A DNA stretch of 64,000 nt from Amycolatopsis rubida (GTDB lineage Bacteria; Actinomycetota; Actinomycetes; Mycobacteriales; Pseudonocardiaceae), in NCBI RefSeq assembly GCF_900115345.1, contig NZ_FOWC01000005.1, positions 62,001 to 126,000 on the forward strand, written 5' to 3'. Both the position numbers and the translations under genes were made by a program. Below the pieces are notes generated by a model. The model was not told the DNA's origin. It saw nothing but the letters and a program-made list of their open reading frames with translations, and did not search any database. This document shows, in pieces, positions 7,958 through 15,619 of this stretch (the first letter of the stretch is position 1; each line of letters begins with the position of its first letter).

Positions 7958-8934
7958 CTCAGACCGCGGCGCTCGAAGTACTGGAACCCGGCCTGCAGAC
8001 GACCGTGCAGGACTATCCGGGCCGACGCGGCAGGCAGTCACTGGGCTTCTTCCCTTCCGGCCCGGTCGATTCGCTCGCCTTCCGCCTGGCGAACCTCCTG
8101 GCCGGCAACCGTCCCGGCGCGGCCGCCCTGGAAATCCCGCTGGGCCGGTTCCAGGCAGGCGTCCTGGCCCCCGGCCGGATCGCCGTCACCGGCCCGGAAA
8201 CCACGGTCACCCTCAACGGATCCCGTGTCCCGCAATGGGAATCGGTACCCGTGGACACCGGCGACGTCCTGGCGTGCGAGGTTCTGCGCGGCCCTGGCCA
8301 CCGCCTCTACCTGGCGCTGTCCGGCGGCATCGCGGTACCGGAGGTTTTCGGTTCCCGCTCGACGTTCCTGCTCGCCGGCATCGGCGGCCTCGACGGCCGG
8401 GCCCTGGAACGCGCGGACGTCCTGGACACCTTCCCCGCCGCTCCTTCCCGGCCGCGCCGTCTCCCGGCGTCCTTGCGCCCGACCTACCCGACCGCCTGGG
8501 AAATCGAGATCCTCCGGGGCCCGCACGCCGACCCGGATTTCCTGACCGCCGAGGATTTCGCCGGCTTCCTCGCCGCGTCCTGGCGCTGCGACCTGAGCTC
8601 GGACCGCGTCGGCATCCGGTTCAACCCGCACCGTTTCCGCTGGGCCCGCCCGTCCGGCGACGTGGCGGGCGGGCACCCGTCGAACCTCCTGGACTCCAGC
8701 TACCCGCCCGGCGGCATCCTGGCCTACGGCGACGTGCTCACCGTGCTGGGCCCGGACAGCAACACCTCCGGCGGGTTCGCGGTGATCGCCACCGTCGCCT
8801 CGGCCTCGCTGTGGAAAGTCGGCCAGCTCCGGCCCGGCCGGGATACCGTGACGTTCCGGGAGATCGACCTGGAGCAGGCGGCGGCGCTCACCGCACACGT
8901 CAATCAGCTGCTGGACGTGAAGGCGCTGTCCTGA
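7954..8934 (+). CDS. pxpC: 5-oxoprolinase subunit C (KipA/PxpC, biotin-dependent carboxyltransferase-type domain)
   Basis: Partner subunit C of the 5-oxoprolinase-type enzyme, 326 residues, normal for the family. The N-terminus LEPGLQTTVQDYPGRRG and the motifs GFFPSGPVDSLAFRLANLL, LYLALSGGI and FGSRSTFLLAGIGGLDGRAL are diagnostic for PxpC/allophanate hydrolase subunit 2. The GTG start overlaps the PxpB stop (GTGA). The 3' end overlaps the end of the convergent transporter gene by 35 bases. The pair is probably controlled by the divergent PucR regulator. The substrate could be 5-oxoproline or another cyclic amide or urea derivative. Confidence 0.88.
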   Translation: MTQTAALEVLEPGLQTTVQDYPGRRGRQSLGFFPSGPVDSLAFRLANLLAGNRPGAAALEIPLGRFQAGVLAPGRIAVTGPETTVTLNGSRVPQWESVPVDTGDVLACEVLRGPGHRLYLALSGGIAVPEVFGSRSTFLLAGIGGLDGRALERADVLDTFPAAPSRPRRLPASLRPTYPTAWEIEILRGPHADPDFLTAEDFAGFLAASWRCDLSSDRVGIRFNPHRFRWARPSGDVAGGHPSNLLDSSYPPGGILAYGDVLTVLGPDSNTSGGFAVIATVASASLWKVGQLRPGRDTVTFREIDLEQAAALTAHVNQLLDVKALS

Positions 8935-10267
8935 GTTCCGCTTCGGCTTCCTCCTCAGCCTTTCCCGCCACCGAACCAAGATCGACCGACTTCGTCTCCT
9001 TCGCGATCAGCGAGGCCACCAAAGAAATCAAGCCCATCACCGCCAGATAGACCCCGATCGCATACCCGGTGCCGAACTTCGCGTACAACCCGATCGCGAT
9101 GATCGGCGCGAGCGAACCAGCCAGCACCGAGGCCAGGTTGTACGCCAGCGAAACCCCGGAATACCGCACCTCGGTCGGGAACAGCTCCGCGAAAAACGCC
9201 CCGATCACCGAGCTGTACGCGGCGAAAATGAGCAATCCGCCGGCCACCGCGACCATGATCAATCCAGGACTGCGCGTGTCGACCAGTGCGAAGAACACGA
9301 AGGCCCACACGATCGTCGCCACCGAAGCGGCCACGTAGATCGGCCGCCGTCCGATCCGGTCGGCCAGCAGGGCGAACAGCGGAATCGTCACCACCGCACA
9401 AGCCTGCCCGGCCAGCACCGCCGTCAACCCGACCGAACTGTCCATTTTGAGCACAGTTGTGACATAAGTGATCACGAACAACGAGAACAGGTAAAACCCG
9501 GCATTCTCGCCGAAACGCGTTGCCGCGGCGAGCAACACGCTCCGCCAGTGCTTGCGAACCACCACGCCGGCAGGCAGTCCTTCGGGCTTCGGCGCGTCCT
9601 TGAACAACGGAGTTTCCGCGACATAAAGCCGCAGCCACAACCCGATCAAAACCAGCACCGCGGACAACCCGAACGCGAGCCGCCAGCCCCAAGACAGGAA
9701 CTGCGCCGACGGCATCACCGCGCCGAGCACCGCCAGCACACCAGCGGCGAGCAGATTGCCCAGCGGCGGCCCGACATTCGGCCACGAAGACCAGAACGCC
9801 CGACGCGCACTGCCGCCGTGCTCGGACACCAGCAGCACCGCCCCGCCCCATTCGCCGCCGAGCGCGAACCCTTGCACCAGACGGCAGACGACGAGCAGCA
9901 ACGGCGCGAGCACGCCGACCGCCTCGTAAGTGGGCAGCAGAGCGATCAAGAACGTCGAAGCACCCATCAAGAGCAAACTGGCGATGAGTGTCGACCGTCG
10001 TCCTTTGCGGTCGCCGAGATGGCCGAGCACGACCGCGCCCAGCGGCCGGGCGAGGAATCCGACGGCGTAGGTGGCGAAAGCGAGCACCGTGCCGACCAAC
10101 GGATCGTGCGACGGGAAATACAGTTTGTTGAAGACCAAAGTGGACGCGGTGCCGTACAGAAAGAAGTCGTACCATTCGACGGCGGTGCCGGCGAGGCTCG
10201 ACGCCGCCACCACCCCCAGCCGCGTGTGCGGGCGTTTTCTGTTACGTTCGCGAGAGGTATCGGCCAT
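8900..10267 (-). CDS. MFS transporter, metabolite:H+ symporter (MHS) family
   Basis: Inner-membrane proton symporter of 455 residues with 12 predicted transmembrane helices. The opening GTAVEWYDFFLYGTAS is the hallmark of the MHS family (ShiA, ProP, KgtP). The loop motif GHLGDRKGRR after helix 2 and ALLADRIGRRP in the second half are the repeated MFS signatures, and the large central loop follows YVAETPLF. It probably imports an organic acid. It is separated from the upstream HpaB operon by a hairpin at 10322-10353, so it may have its own promoter. Its 3' end overlaps the convergent pxpC gene. Confidence 0.88.
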   Translation of the reverse strand: MADTSRERNRKRPHTRLGVVAASSLAGTAVEWYDFFLYGTASTLVFNKLYFPSHDPLVGTVLAFATYAVGFLARPLGAVVLGHLGDRKGRRSTLIASLLLMGASTFLIALLPTYEAVGVLAPLLLVVCRLVQGFALGGEWGGAVLLVSEHGGSARRAFWSSWPNVGPPLGNLLAAGVLAVLGAVMPSAQFLSWGWRLAFGLSAVLVLIGLWLRLYVAETPLFKDAPKPEGLPAGVVVRKHWRSVLLAAATRFGENAGFYLFSLFVITYVTTVLKMDSSVGLTAVLAGQACAVVTIPLFALLADRIGRRPIYVAASVATIVWAFVFFALVDTRSPGLIMVAVAGGLLIFAAYSSVIGAFFAELFPTEVRYSGVSLAYNLASVLAGSLAPIIAIGLYAKFGTGYAIGVYLAVMGLISLVASLIAKETKSVDLGSVAGKAEEEAEAELRTAPSRPAAD

Positions 10268-10321
10268 TTCGGCTCCTGTGGTCGGAGGGTCCGTGACGCG
10301 GATGAAGTGCTGATGCCGGAA

Positions 10322-10353
10322 GCCTCGGTGGCTGTTGGCGCAGCCACCGAGGC
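10322..10353. terminator. Perfect 13-bp hairpin, probable terminator of the HpaB operon
   Basis: The arms GCCTCGGTGGCTG (10322-10334) and CAGCCACCGAGGC (10341-10353) pair perfectly around a 6-base loop. The element lies 23 bases beyond the stop of the flavin reductase gene and upstream of the MHS transporter start, which suggests that the operon ends here and the transporter is transcribed separately. Confidence 0.7.
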
Positions 10354-10375
10354 GTGCTCCCCCCTGGGAACTGCC

Positions 10376-10894
10376 TCAGAAGAACCAGTGCACCGGCTCG
10401 TTGGCCCGGTCGGCGAGGTCCGCGAACCGTCCCCCGTGGAATGCCAGCGGGTCGCCGTCGCGCTCGCACACGCTGCGCACGTGCCCGAACACGACCACGT
10501 GGTCGCCGGCGACCAGATGCCGTTCGACGTCGCATTCGAGGTGCGCGAAGGCGTCCGGGATCACCGGAACGCGGTGGCGGCCCTCGGTCACCTCCAGCCC
10601 CGCGAAATGGTCCTCGCCGCGGCGAGCGAAGCGGAGCGCGAGCTGTTCCTGCCGCGCGGACAGGATGTTGACCGCGAACCGGCCCGCCTCGACGACCGCG
10701 TCGGTGCTGCGCGCGCCGGTCGTCAGGCACACCAGCAGCAGCGGCGGGTCGAGCGAAACCGACGTCAGCGAGTTGACGGTCATCCCGTGCGGCACCCCCG
10801 CCGCCCGGGTGGTGACCACCGCGACGCCGGTGGCGAAACGCCCCATCGTGCGGCGCATCGTCATCGGGCCGACCTCGGCCGAGGAAGTGAGCAT
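10376..10894 (-). CDS. Flavin reductase (HpaC-like)
   Basis: Flavin:NAD(P)H reductase of the HpaC/short-chain flavin reductase family, 172 residues. It supplies reduced FAD or FMN by diffusion to a flavin-dependent oxygenase. Signature stretches are RRTMGRFATGVAVVTT, GMTVNSLTSVSLDPPLLLVCL and FAVNILSARQEQLALRFA. Start ATG 10894 follows an AAGGAG ribosome site; a further upstream in-frame ATG at 10933 lacks one. The nearby HpaB-type monooxygenase (11308-12768) is the evident partner. A 46-bp hairpin repeat lies between this gene and the preceding cupin gene and could uncouple their expression. Confidence 0.9.
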   Translation of the reverse strand: MLTSSAEVGPMTMRRTMGRFATGVAVVTTRAAGVPHGMTVNSLTSVSLDPPLLLVCLTTGARSTDAVVEAGRFAVNILSARQEQLALRFARRGEDHFAGLEVTEGRHRVPVIPDAFAHLECDVERHLVAGDHVVVFGHVRSVCERDGDPLAFHGGRFADLADRANEPVHWFF

Positions 10895-10915
10895 GGCGTT
10901 CTCCTTGCGCAGGGG

Positions 10916-10961
10916 CTCGTGAGTGCTGATCACGGTGAGAACCGGGATCAGCGCTCACGAG
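10916..10961. repeat. Dispersed 46-bp hairpin repeat, copy 1
   Basis: The outer stem is CTCGTGAG/CTCACGAG, with inner stem GCTGATC/GATCAGC and tip CGGT-GAGA-ACCG. The same outer stem and tip occur at 24170-24215 and 35362-35407; this copy is in the opposite orientation to the other two, as shown by the GAGA loop on the plus strand. It sits between two genes of one operon. Confidence 0.75.
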
Positions 10962-10966
10962 CGGAT

Positions 10967-11311
10967 TCAGGCGGGGTAGCGGACCTCGAACGTGACGACC
11001 CCCTCGCCGGTCCGCCACGGGCCGTGCGGCATGCCCGGCGGACGGCAGGCGTACATCCCCGCGGTGAACGTCCGGCCGAGCGTGAGGTCGGTGAACGAGC
11101 CCTCGAGAATGTAGACCTCCTCCCAGAAATCGTGTTTCTGCACGCCCATCGGCGTCGAATCGGCACCCGGCTCGTAGCGCAGGATCCGCGTCGCCACCCC
11201 GGTTTCCGGGTCCTTGGCGAGAATCCGTTCGGTGATCTTCGGGTCGTCGCCGGGGCAGACCGTGAAGGCGACGTCGGCCACCGGGAAGAACTCGTGTTCC
11301 GGTTTGCTCAT
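10967..11311 (-). CDS. Small cupin-domain protein
   Basis: Single-domain cupin of 114 residues. The second half shows the cupin pattern: KHDFWEEVYILEGSFTDLTLGRTFTAGMYACRPPGMPHGPW, read as a strand with an acidic residue, glycine turns and the PPGMPHGPW metal-site strand containing a histidine. It may bind a metal and act as a small dioxygenase, isomerase or accessory protein. It starts at ATG 11311, overlapping the HpaB-family gene stop by 4 bases (ATGA), so the two are probably made together. The exact role is unknown. Confidence 0.8.
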   Translation of the reverse strand: MSKPEHEFFPVADVAFTVCPGDDPKITERILAKDPETGVATRILRYEPGADSTPMGVQKHDFWEEVYILEGSFTDLTLGRTFTAGMYACRPPGMPHGPWRTGEGVVTFEVRYPA

Positions 11312-12768
11312 CGGGTGATCGCTCCGTCGAGGTCGTAGCTGGAAAGGAAGGCGTCGATGTCGCCGAGCGCGCCGTCGAAGCCGTAATTGCGGAAGGCGTA
11401 GCCCTTCACCACGAACGGCGCTCCGGCGTAGAACATCTCGTATTGGTGGTGGCGTCCGGCGAATTCGCTGCCGACGACGTCCCAGGCGAGCTTGAACAGC
11501 TTCACCCGCTCCTCGGCGGGCGCGGACGGGCTGTGGATGTATTTGTCGATATCGGCGCGGGTCTGCGGGTTCGTCAGGTCCGCGACGCTGGAGGGCACCT
11601 GCAGCACGCCGCCGCCGACCAGGTCGCGCAGGATCGCCAGCAGCCGCGGGTACAACTCGGCCTGCAGTCCCATCGCGCCGTACACCGCGCGGGAGCCGGG
11701 CCGCCACATTCCGTTCTCATCCGGTTCCGCGGTGTATTCCGCCGCCAGCACCGCCGATTCCACAATGGACGCGAGACTCGCCAGCTCGCCGAGCTTCTCG
11801 ATCACGCCGGGGAACTTGTCGACCCCGTTGACCGCCGCGACCTTGCGCGCGAGCCCGGCGATGAACTGCGTCTTCACCATGAACCGGATCTGGGCCTGCC
11901 AGTTCCCGAACACATGCGCCCCGGTGTCGAAGAACTGCCGCCGCAGTCCCGCGATGTCGCGGTAGACGAAGACTCGGTCCCACGGAATGAAGACGTCGTC
12001 GAAGACCACCAGCGCGTCGGTTTCGTCGTAGCGCGAGGTGAGCGGGTAGTCGTATTCGCTCGTGGCGGCCGGTGCGTACGGACGGCGGCAGTAGAGCTTA
12101 AGTCCTTCCGCGTCGACGGGAACCGCGAAGCCGAGCGCGAAGTCGGCATCCTCCGGCCCGAGCGGCTTGATGCAGGACACAAAGATCTCGTCTGCCACCG
12201 CGCCACCGGTCGCGAGCATCTGCGCACCACGGATCACGATGCCGTCCTCGCGCTCTTCCGCGACTCCCGCCTGGATCAGGTCGCCTTCCCAGGCGTGCGC
12301 GGTGGTCGCCCGCGAGACCTGCGGCGGAATGATCGCGTAGGAGACGTACAGATTCTCCTCCAGCACGCGCTTGTGGTACGCGGCGATGTTGGCCGAAAAG
12401 TCCCGCTCCCCCTGCGAAAACGCCTCCGGATGCGCGGAGAACGCCGCGACGAACGCGCCGACGTGGTCCGGGCTGCGGCCGACCCAGCCGTGCGTGTGCC
12501 GCGCCCACGTGGTCGCCGCTTCGCGGTACGCCTTCAGCTCTTCCCGGCTGCGCGGCGGCGTGAACAGACGGTTCACTGTGGACCCGGTCTCCGGGTCGGT
12601 GACCGAGATGCCGGAGTCGGGGTCGGCCGCGAGGTCGAACAGTTCCGCGATGGTCTTCGCGATCGGCGCGAACGCCGGGTGGTGGGCGACGTCCTCGACC
12701 GGCGCGCCGTCGAGGTAGATCCGCCGGGGGCCTTTCAGTGCGGCCAGATAGTCGGCTCCGCTGCGCAT
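11308..12768 (-). CDS. HpaB-family flavin-dependent monooxygenase (4-hydroxyphenylacetate 3-monooxygenase-like)
   Basis: Oxygenase component of a two-component flavin monooxygenase, 486 residues, typical of HpaB/TftD/PvcC proteins. The N-terminal GADYLAALKGPRRIYLDGAPVEDVAHHPAF is the classic HpaB N-terminal motif, followed by an acyl-CoA-dehydrogenase-like fold with NLYVSYAIIPPQ, ATGGAVADEIFVS, VFDDVFIPWDRVFVYRD and a C-terminal helical domain (SEFAGRHHQYEMFYAG). It should hydroxylate a phenolic substrate using reduced flavin from the downstream reductase. Start ATG 12768 forms a TGATG junction with the preceding DUF2848 gene. The substrate is not identifiable. Confidence 0.9.
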   Translation of the reverse strand: MRSGADYLAALKGPRRIYLDGAPVEDVAHHPAFAPIAKTIAELFDLAADPDSGISVTDPETGSTVNRLFTPPRSREELKAYREAATTWARHTHGWVGRSPDHVGAFVAAFSAHPEAFSQGERDFSANIAAYHKRVLEENLYVSYAIIPPQVSRATTAHAWEGDLIQAGVAEEREDGIVIRGAQMLATGGAVADEIFVSCIKPLGPEDADFALGFAVPVDAEGLKLYCRRPYAPAATSEYDYPLTSRYDETDALVVFDDVFIPWDRVFVYRDIAGLRRQFFDTGAHVFGNWQAQIRFMVKTQFIAGLARKVAAVNGVDKFPGVIEKLGELASLASIVESAVLAAEYTAEPDENGMWRPGSRAVYGAMGLQAELYPRLLAILRDLVGGGVLQVPSSVADLTNPQTRADIDKYIHSPSAPAEERVKLFKLAWDVVGSEFAGRHHQYEMFYAGAPFVVKGYAFRNYGFDGALGDIDAFLSSYDLDGAITR

Positions 12769-13427
12769 CACTCGCTCCTCTGTTTCGTTTCGTACGCGTG
12801 GGTCAGGGTCGGGCCGCCGGGCAGCTCCAGGTGGATGCGCCAGTACGCGCCATAGGCGAATTCGCCGCCGAGCAACGGCAAAGTGCCGCAGTACAGCGCG
12901 AAATCGCCGTCGACCGGACCGAGCCGGTCCAGCAGATCCGCCGGATGCCGCAGCGCGGCCAGTTCCCCCTTCTGGTACGGGCATCCGTCCACACTGGAGT
13001 CCGCGACGACGTGGTCCCAGTCCGGAATGGACACTTCGGTCCCGAGCGCGGCGACCACTTCCCCGAGCGGCTTCGGACAGGCCGCTTTGGACCGTGCCAC
13101 CCCGTCCCGCTCCAGGTCACGGTCAGTGTGATCGGATCCGACGCCCAGGAAATACCGCCCCTGGTGCCGGATCAGCACCGGTTCGACCTCCCCGGACGTC
13201 CCCGGCGCGCTCACCCCGACCACCGGCTCCGTCGTCAGCAATCCCGTATCCAGGTGATAGAACGCGGGCACCGTTTCCGGCCGCGGCACCCCGATCGCCG
13301 CCAATTCGGCGATGTGCTCCTCGACCGCGGCCTCGTCGCTTCCGGTGTACCCGGCCACCACCAGCCGCGCCGGGGCGAACACCAGTTCCTCCCCGGTTCC
13401 CGCGACGTGCAGGGCAATCGTGCTCAT
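12768..13427 (-). CDS. DUF2848 family protein
   Basis: Protein of 219 residues that matches the DUF2848 family along its length: LVVAGYTGSDEAAVEEHIAEL, the FYHLDTGLLTT segment, VLIRHQGRYFLGVGSDHTDRDLE, SKAACPKP and GDFALYCGTLPLLGGEF. Members resemble fumarylacetoacetate hydrolase-like enzymes and are commonly found in catabolic operons, but the reaction is not established. It is placed between a nitrilase-superfamily gene (4-base overlap) and the HpaB monooxygenase, so it may act on the ring-derived or side-chain product of the pathway. Confidence 0.82.
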   Translation of the reverse strand: MSTIALHVAGTGEELVFAPARLVVAGYTGSDEAAVEEHIAELAAIGVPRPETVPAFYHLDTGLLTTEPVVGVSAPGTSGEVEPVLIRHQGRYFLGVGSDHTDRDLERDGVARSKAACPKPLGEVVAALGTEVSIPDWDHVVADSSVDGCPYQKGELAALRHPADLLDRLGPVDGDFALYCGTLPLLGGEFAYGAYWRIHLELPGGPTLTHAYETKQRSE

Positions 13428-14236
13428 ACTCCCGCTCCCGTGAAGTCTGCTGTGGACACCGGCCACCGCCGATCGGCCAGCACCGGGAACTCCGCCCGCA
13501 CCGTGTCCACAATGGATTGGTCTATTTCGCAGCGCAGCACTTCCTCGCCGGCGCCCGCCTCGGCCAGCACGGTGCCCCACGGATCGACGATCCGGCTGGC
13601 ACCGGCCAGCTCGACGCCGCCGTGCTGGGTGCCTGCCGCGTTGACCGCGAGCACCAGCACCTGCTCTTCCACCGCACGGCACGAGGTGAACATCCGCCAG
13701 TGCTCGCGCCGCGCCGCCGGCCACGCGGCCGGAACCACGACCGTCTTCGCACCGCGATCCACCAGCCCGCGCCACAATTCGGGAAACCTCAGGTCGTAAC
13801 AGGTCGTGGCCCCGATCGGCCCGAGTTCCGTTTCCGCGACGCTGAGCGTTTCGCCCGGCGTGAGCAATTCCGCCTCACGCGAGGCATATCCGAACACGTG
13901 CACCTTGCGATAGGTATGCGCGATCGTGCCGTCGGGCGCGAGCAACACCGCGGTATTGAACAACCGCCCGGCCGCGTCCTTCTCGACCAAACTGCCCAAA
14001 TGCACATACGCACCAAGGCTTCGCGCCCATTCGCGCCCCGCCGCGACCGTCGGCCCGTCCAGCGATTCCGCTTCGTCCGGATACGCCTCGAACGAGAAAT
14101 ACCCGGCCGCCCACAGCTCCGGCAGCACCACCAGCTCGGCCCCGCGCGCGGACTCCACCAACTGCCCGGCCCGCACCCGGCGATCCGCGGCCGGCTCGTC
14201 CGGCGGGCTGGCCAGCTGCACCAGCGCGACCTTCAC
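13424..14236 (-). CDS. Carbon-nitrogen hydrolase (nitrilase superfamily)
   Basis: Enzyme of 270 residues that probably hydrolyses an amide or nitrile bond. The full catalytic triad pattern is visible: Glu in VVLPELWAAGYF, Lys in TYRKVHVFG and Cys in GATTCYDLRFPELWR, with a downstream aliphatic-amidase motif RAVEEQVLVLAVNAAG. The GTG start at 14236 overlaps the GntR regulator stop by 4 bases, giving an operon order regulator, hydrolase, DUF2848, HpaB, cupin, flavin reductase. It probably releases ammonia or an amine from the compound sensed by the regulator. Confidence 0.88.
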   Translation of the reverse strand: MKVALVQLASPPDEPAADRRVRAGQLVESARGAELVVLPELWAAGYFSFEAYPDEAESLDGPTVAAGREWARSLGAYVHLGSLVEKDAAGRLFNTAVLLAPDGTIAHTYRKVHVFGYASREAELLTPGETLSVAETELGPIGATTCYDLRFPELWRGLVDRGAKTVVVPAAWPAARREHWRMFTSCRAVEEQVLVLAVNAAGTQHGGVELAGASRIVDPWGTVLAEAGAGEEVLRCEIDQSIVDTVRAEFPVLADRRWPVSTADFTGAGV

Positions 14237-14892
14237 AGCCGCTCCTCGACCCGCAACGCCGTCATCGTGCTGGACAGGTGCTTCGCCAGCGCCTCCCCAG
14301 CCGCCTCCGGCTCGCCGCCGCGCAACGCTTCGACAATCGCCGCGTGCTCGGACAGCACCGTTCCCGCCCGGGTCTCGCTGCCCGCGACCGCGCGCAACCC
14401 CATCCGGACCTGCCGCTCCCGCAACGATTCGTAGAACTCGGCCAGCACCGGATTCCCCGCGCGCCGCACGATCGCGCGATGGAAAGCGCGGTCGAACTCG
14501 ATGAACCGCACCGGCTCGTCCACCACTTCGCGCTGCTTCGCGAGAAGGTCGTCCAACTCGCCGAGGAACGCCTCGTCGACGCGCTCGGCGAGCTTGCGGA
14601 CGCACCAGTCCTCGACCAGCTCGCGCGCCTCCATCACCGCCCGGACCTCCGCGTCGGAGATCGGCGGCACGAACGCGCCCTTCTTCGGCACGATCTCGAG
14701 GAACCCCTCGGCTTCGAGCCGCAGCAGAGCCTCCCGCACCGGCGTACGAGACGTCCCCGCCGCCTCGGCGACCTCCGATTCGGTGAGGAACGTCCCGCCG
14801 TCGCGGGGCAGCTCGGCGATGCGCTGCTTGAGGAACCGATAGGTGACGTCCTGCGCGGACCCGGGCCGCCCAGCCTGTCGTACACTGCTCAT
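14233..14892 (-). CDS. GntR-family (FCD/FadR subfamily) transcriptional regulator
   Basis: Repressor-type regulator of 219 residues with an N-terminal winged helix-turn-helix (LKQRIAELPRDGGTFLTESEVAEAAGTSRTPVREALLRLEAEG read in pieces) and a C-terminal all-helical FCD ligand domain with its metal-binding Asp/His pattern (FIEFDRAFHRAIVRRAGN, LSEHAAIVEAL). ATG 14892 is preferred to the in-frame ATG at 14916, because the latter would put the GATGTATACATC palindrome inside the coding region. With 14892 the palindrome lies 6 bases upstream of the start, fitting autorepression of the whole operon. Confidence 0.88.
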   Translation of the reverse strand: MSSVRQAGRPGSAQDVTYRFLKQRIAELPRDGGTFLTESEVAEAAGTSRTPVREALLRLEAEGFLEIVPKKGAFVPPISDAEVRAVMEARELVEDWCVRKLAERVDEAFLGELDDLLAKQREVVDEPVRFIEFDRAFHRAIVRRAGNPVLAEFYESLRERQVRMGLRAVAGSETRAGTVLSEHAAIVEALRGGEPEAAGEALAKHLSSTMTALRVEERL

Positions 14893-14898
14893 GGACAA

Positions 14899-14910
14899 GA
14901 TGTATACATC
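14899..14910. promoter_or_regulatory. Putative GntR operator palindrome GATGTATACATC
   Basis: Perfect 12-bp palindrome directly upstream of the preferred GntR start. AT-rich palindromes of this kind with a TGTATACA core are common GntR-family operators. Its position would block transcription of the gntR-nitrilase-DUF2848-hpaB operon. Inferred from sequence symmetry only. Confidence 0.55.
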
Positions 14911-15048
14911 ACGCATGGCAGGTCGGCAAGAGGTGTTTGCCGAGGTTGAGCGGTTGCGACGAGCGAAGGGACGCCTCGTGGCCGCTGCGGAAGAACACCT
15001 GCGCCGCCCGGAACGCCCCGTGGCCCGGTCGCCGTGTGACGTCGCTTC

Positions 15049-15098
15049 CCGGGCAGGCCCCGGCCTTGCCGGGCAGGCCCCGGCCTTGCCGGGGCCTG
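15049..15098. repeat. 20-bp tandem repeat with hairpin
   Basis: CCGGGCAGGCCCCGGCCTTG occurs at 15049-15068 and again at 15069-15088. The second copy runs into CCGGGGCCTG (15089-15098), which pairs with CAGGCCCCGG (15074-15083) to form a 10-bp stem with a 5-base loop. Confidence 0.7.
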
Positions 15099-15359
15099 GC
15101 GCGCGATGCAGAGGAAGCGAAGCCGCCGCGCGCTGCGCTACCGAGAAAACCTCAGTGCGCCGCCCGCGTCCTCCCGGACCCCGTGCCCGGACGAGACAGA
15201 AAGCCGGTCAAGCGGCCGCGGCCCGGTTGACGAATCACCCGCCGTCTTCACGCTGGCAATCACGGCGGGCAGCGGAATGGTCTCCACTATCGCGCTTCCT
15301 CCGCGGCCATCCGGCATTCCACAGTGGATTTTTCGAGGAAAGAACGCGCGCAACATCCC

Positions 15360-15600
15360 CACGAGAGTGCGATGTCCCCGCCAGCACGCAACGCCCAGGC
15401 GATACGCAGCATTCCCGTGACCGCACGGCACCAGGCGACACCCCACATCCCCGCGATCACGCAACGCCCAGACGACACGCCACATCCCCGCAACCGCACA
15501 GCACCAGGCGACACCCCACATCCCCGCAACGCCCAGACGACACGCCATCCCCGCGACCGCACAGCACCAGCAACCACGCAGCATTCCCATGACCGCGCGC
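15360..15600. repeat. Degenerate ~36-bp minisatellite
   Basis: On the minus strand the core GGGGATGTGGGGTGTCG and variants recur about every 36 bases, roughly seven times, alternately followed by CTGGTGCTGTGCGGT-like and CTGGGCGTTGCG-like halves. No conserved spacer structure as in CRISPR is present. It begins just beyond the 3' end of the GH76-type pseudogene. Confidence 0.7.
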
Positions 15601-15619
15601 CATCCCGGCCACCGCGGAG

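Larger units (their letters stand above)
14911..15619. other. Gene-poor region with direct repeats
   Basis: No convincing gene. Open frames on the plus strand read through simple repeats and proline/arginine-rich shadows. It contains two adjacent 20-bp direct repeats ending in a GC-rich hairpin (15049-15098) and a degenerate ~36-bp minisatellite (15360-15600). Possibly the remains of an integrated or rearranged segment; the flanking GH76-type gene is also broken. Confidence 0.6.

Noticed and set aside
12768..13799. Plus-strand open frames opposite the DUF2848 and nitrilase genes
   Set aside because: No recognisable domain, and the minus strand has complete, overlapping, recognisable genes.
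14843..15592. Plus-strand open frame of 249 codons after the GntR gene
   Set aside because: It begins inside the GntR gene and operator region and reads through tandem repeats, giving repetitive Pro/His/Thr-rich sequence typical of a shadow.
15360..15600. CRISPR array
   Set aside because: Repeat units are degenerate and adjacent with no constant-length unique spacers; no cas genes are present.
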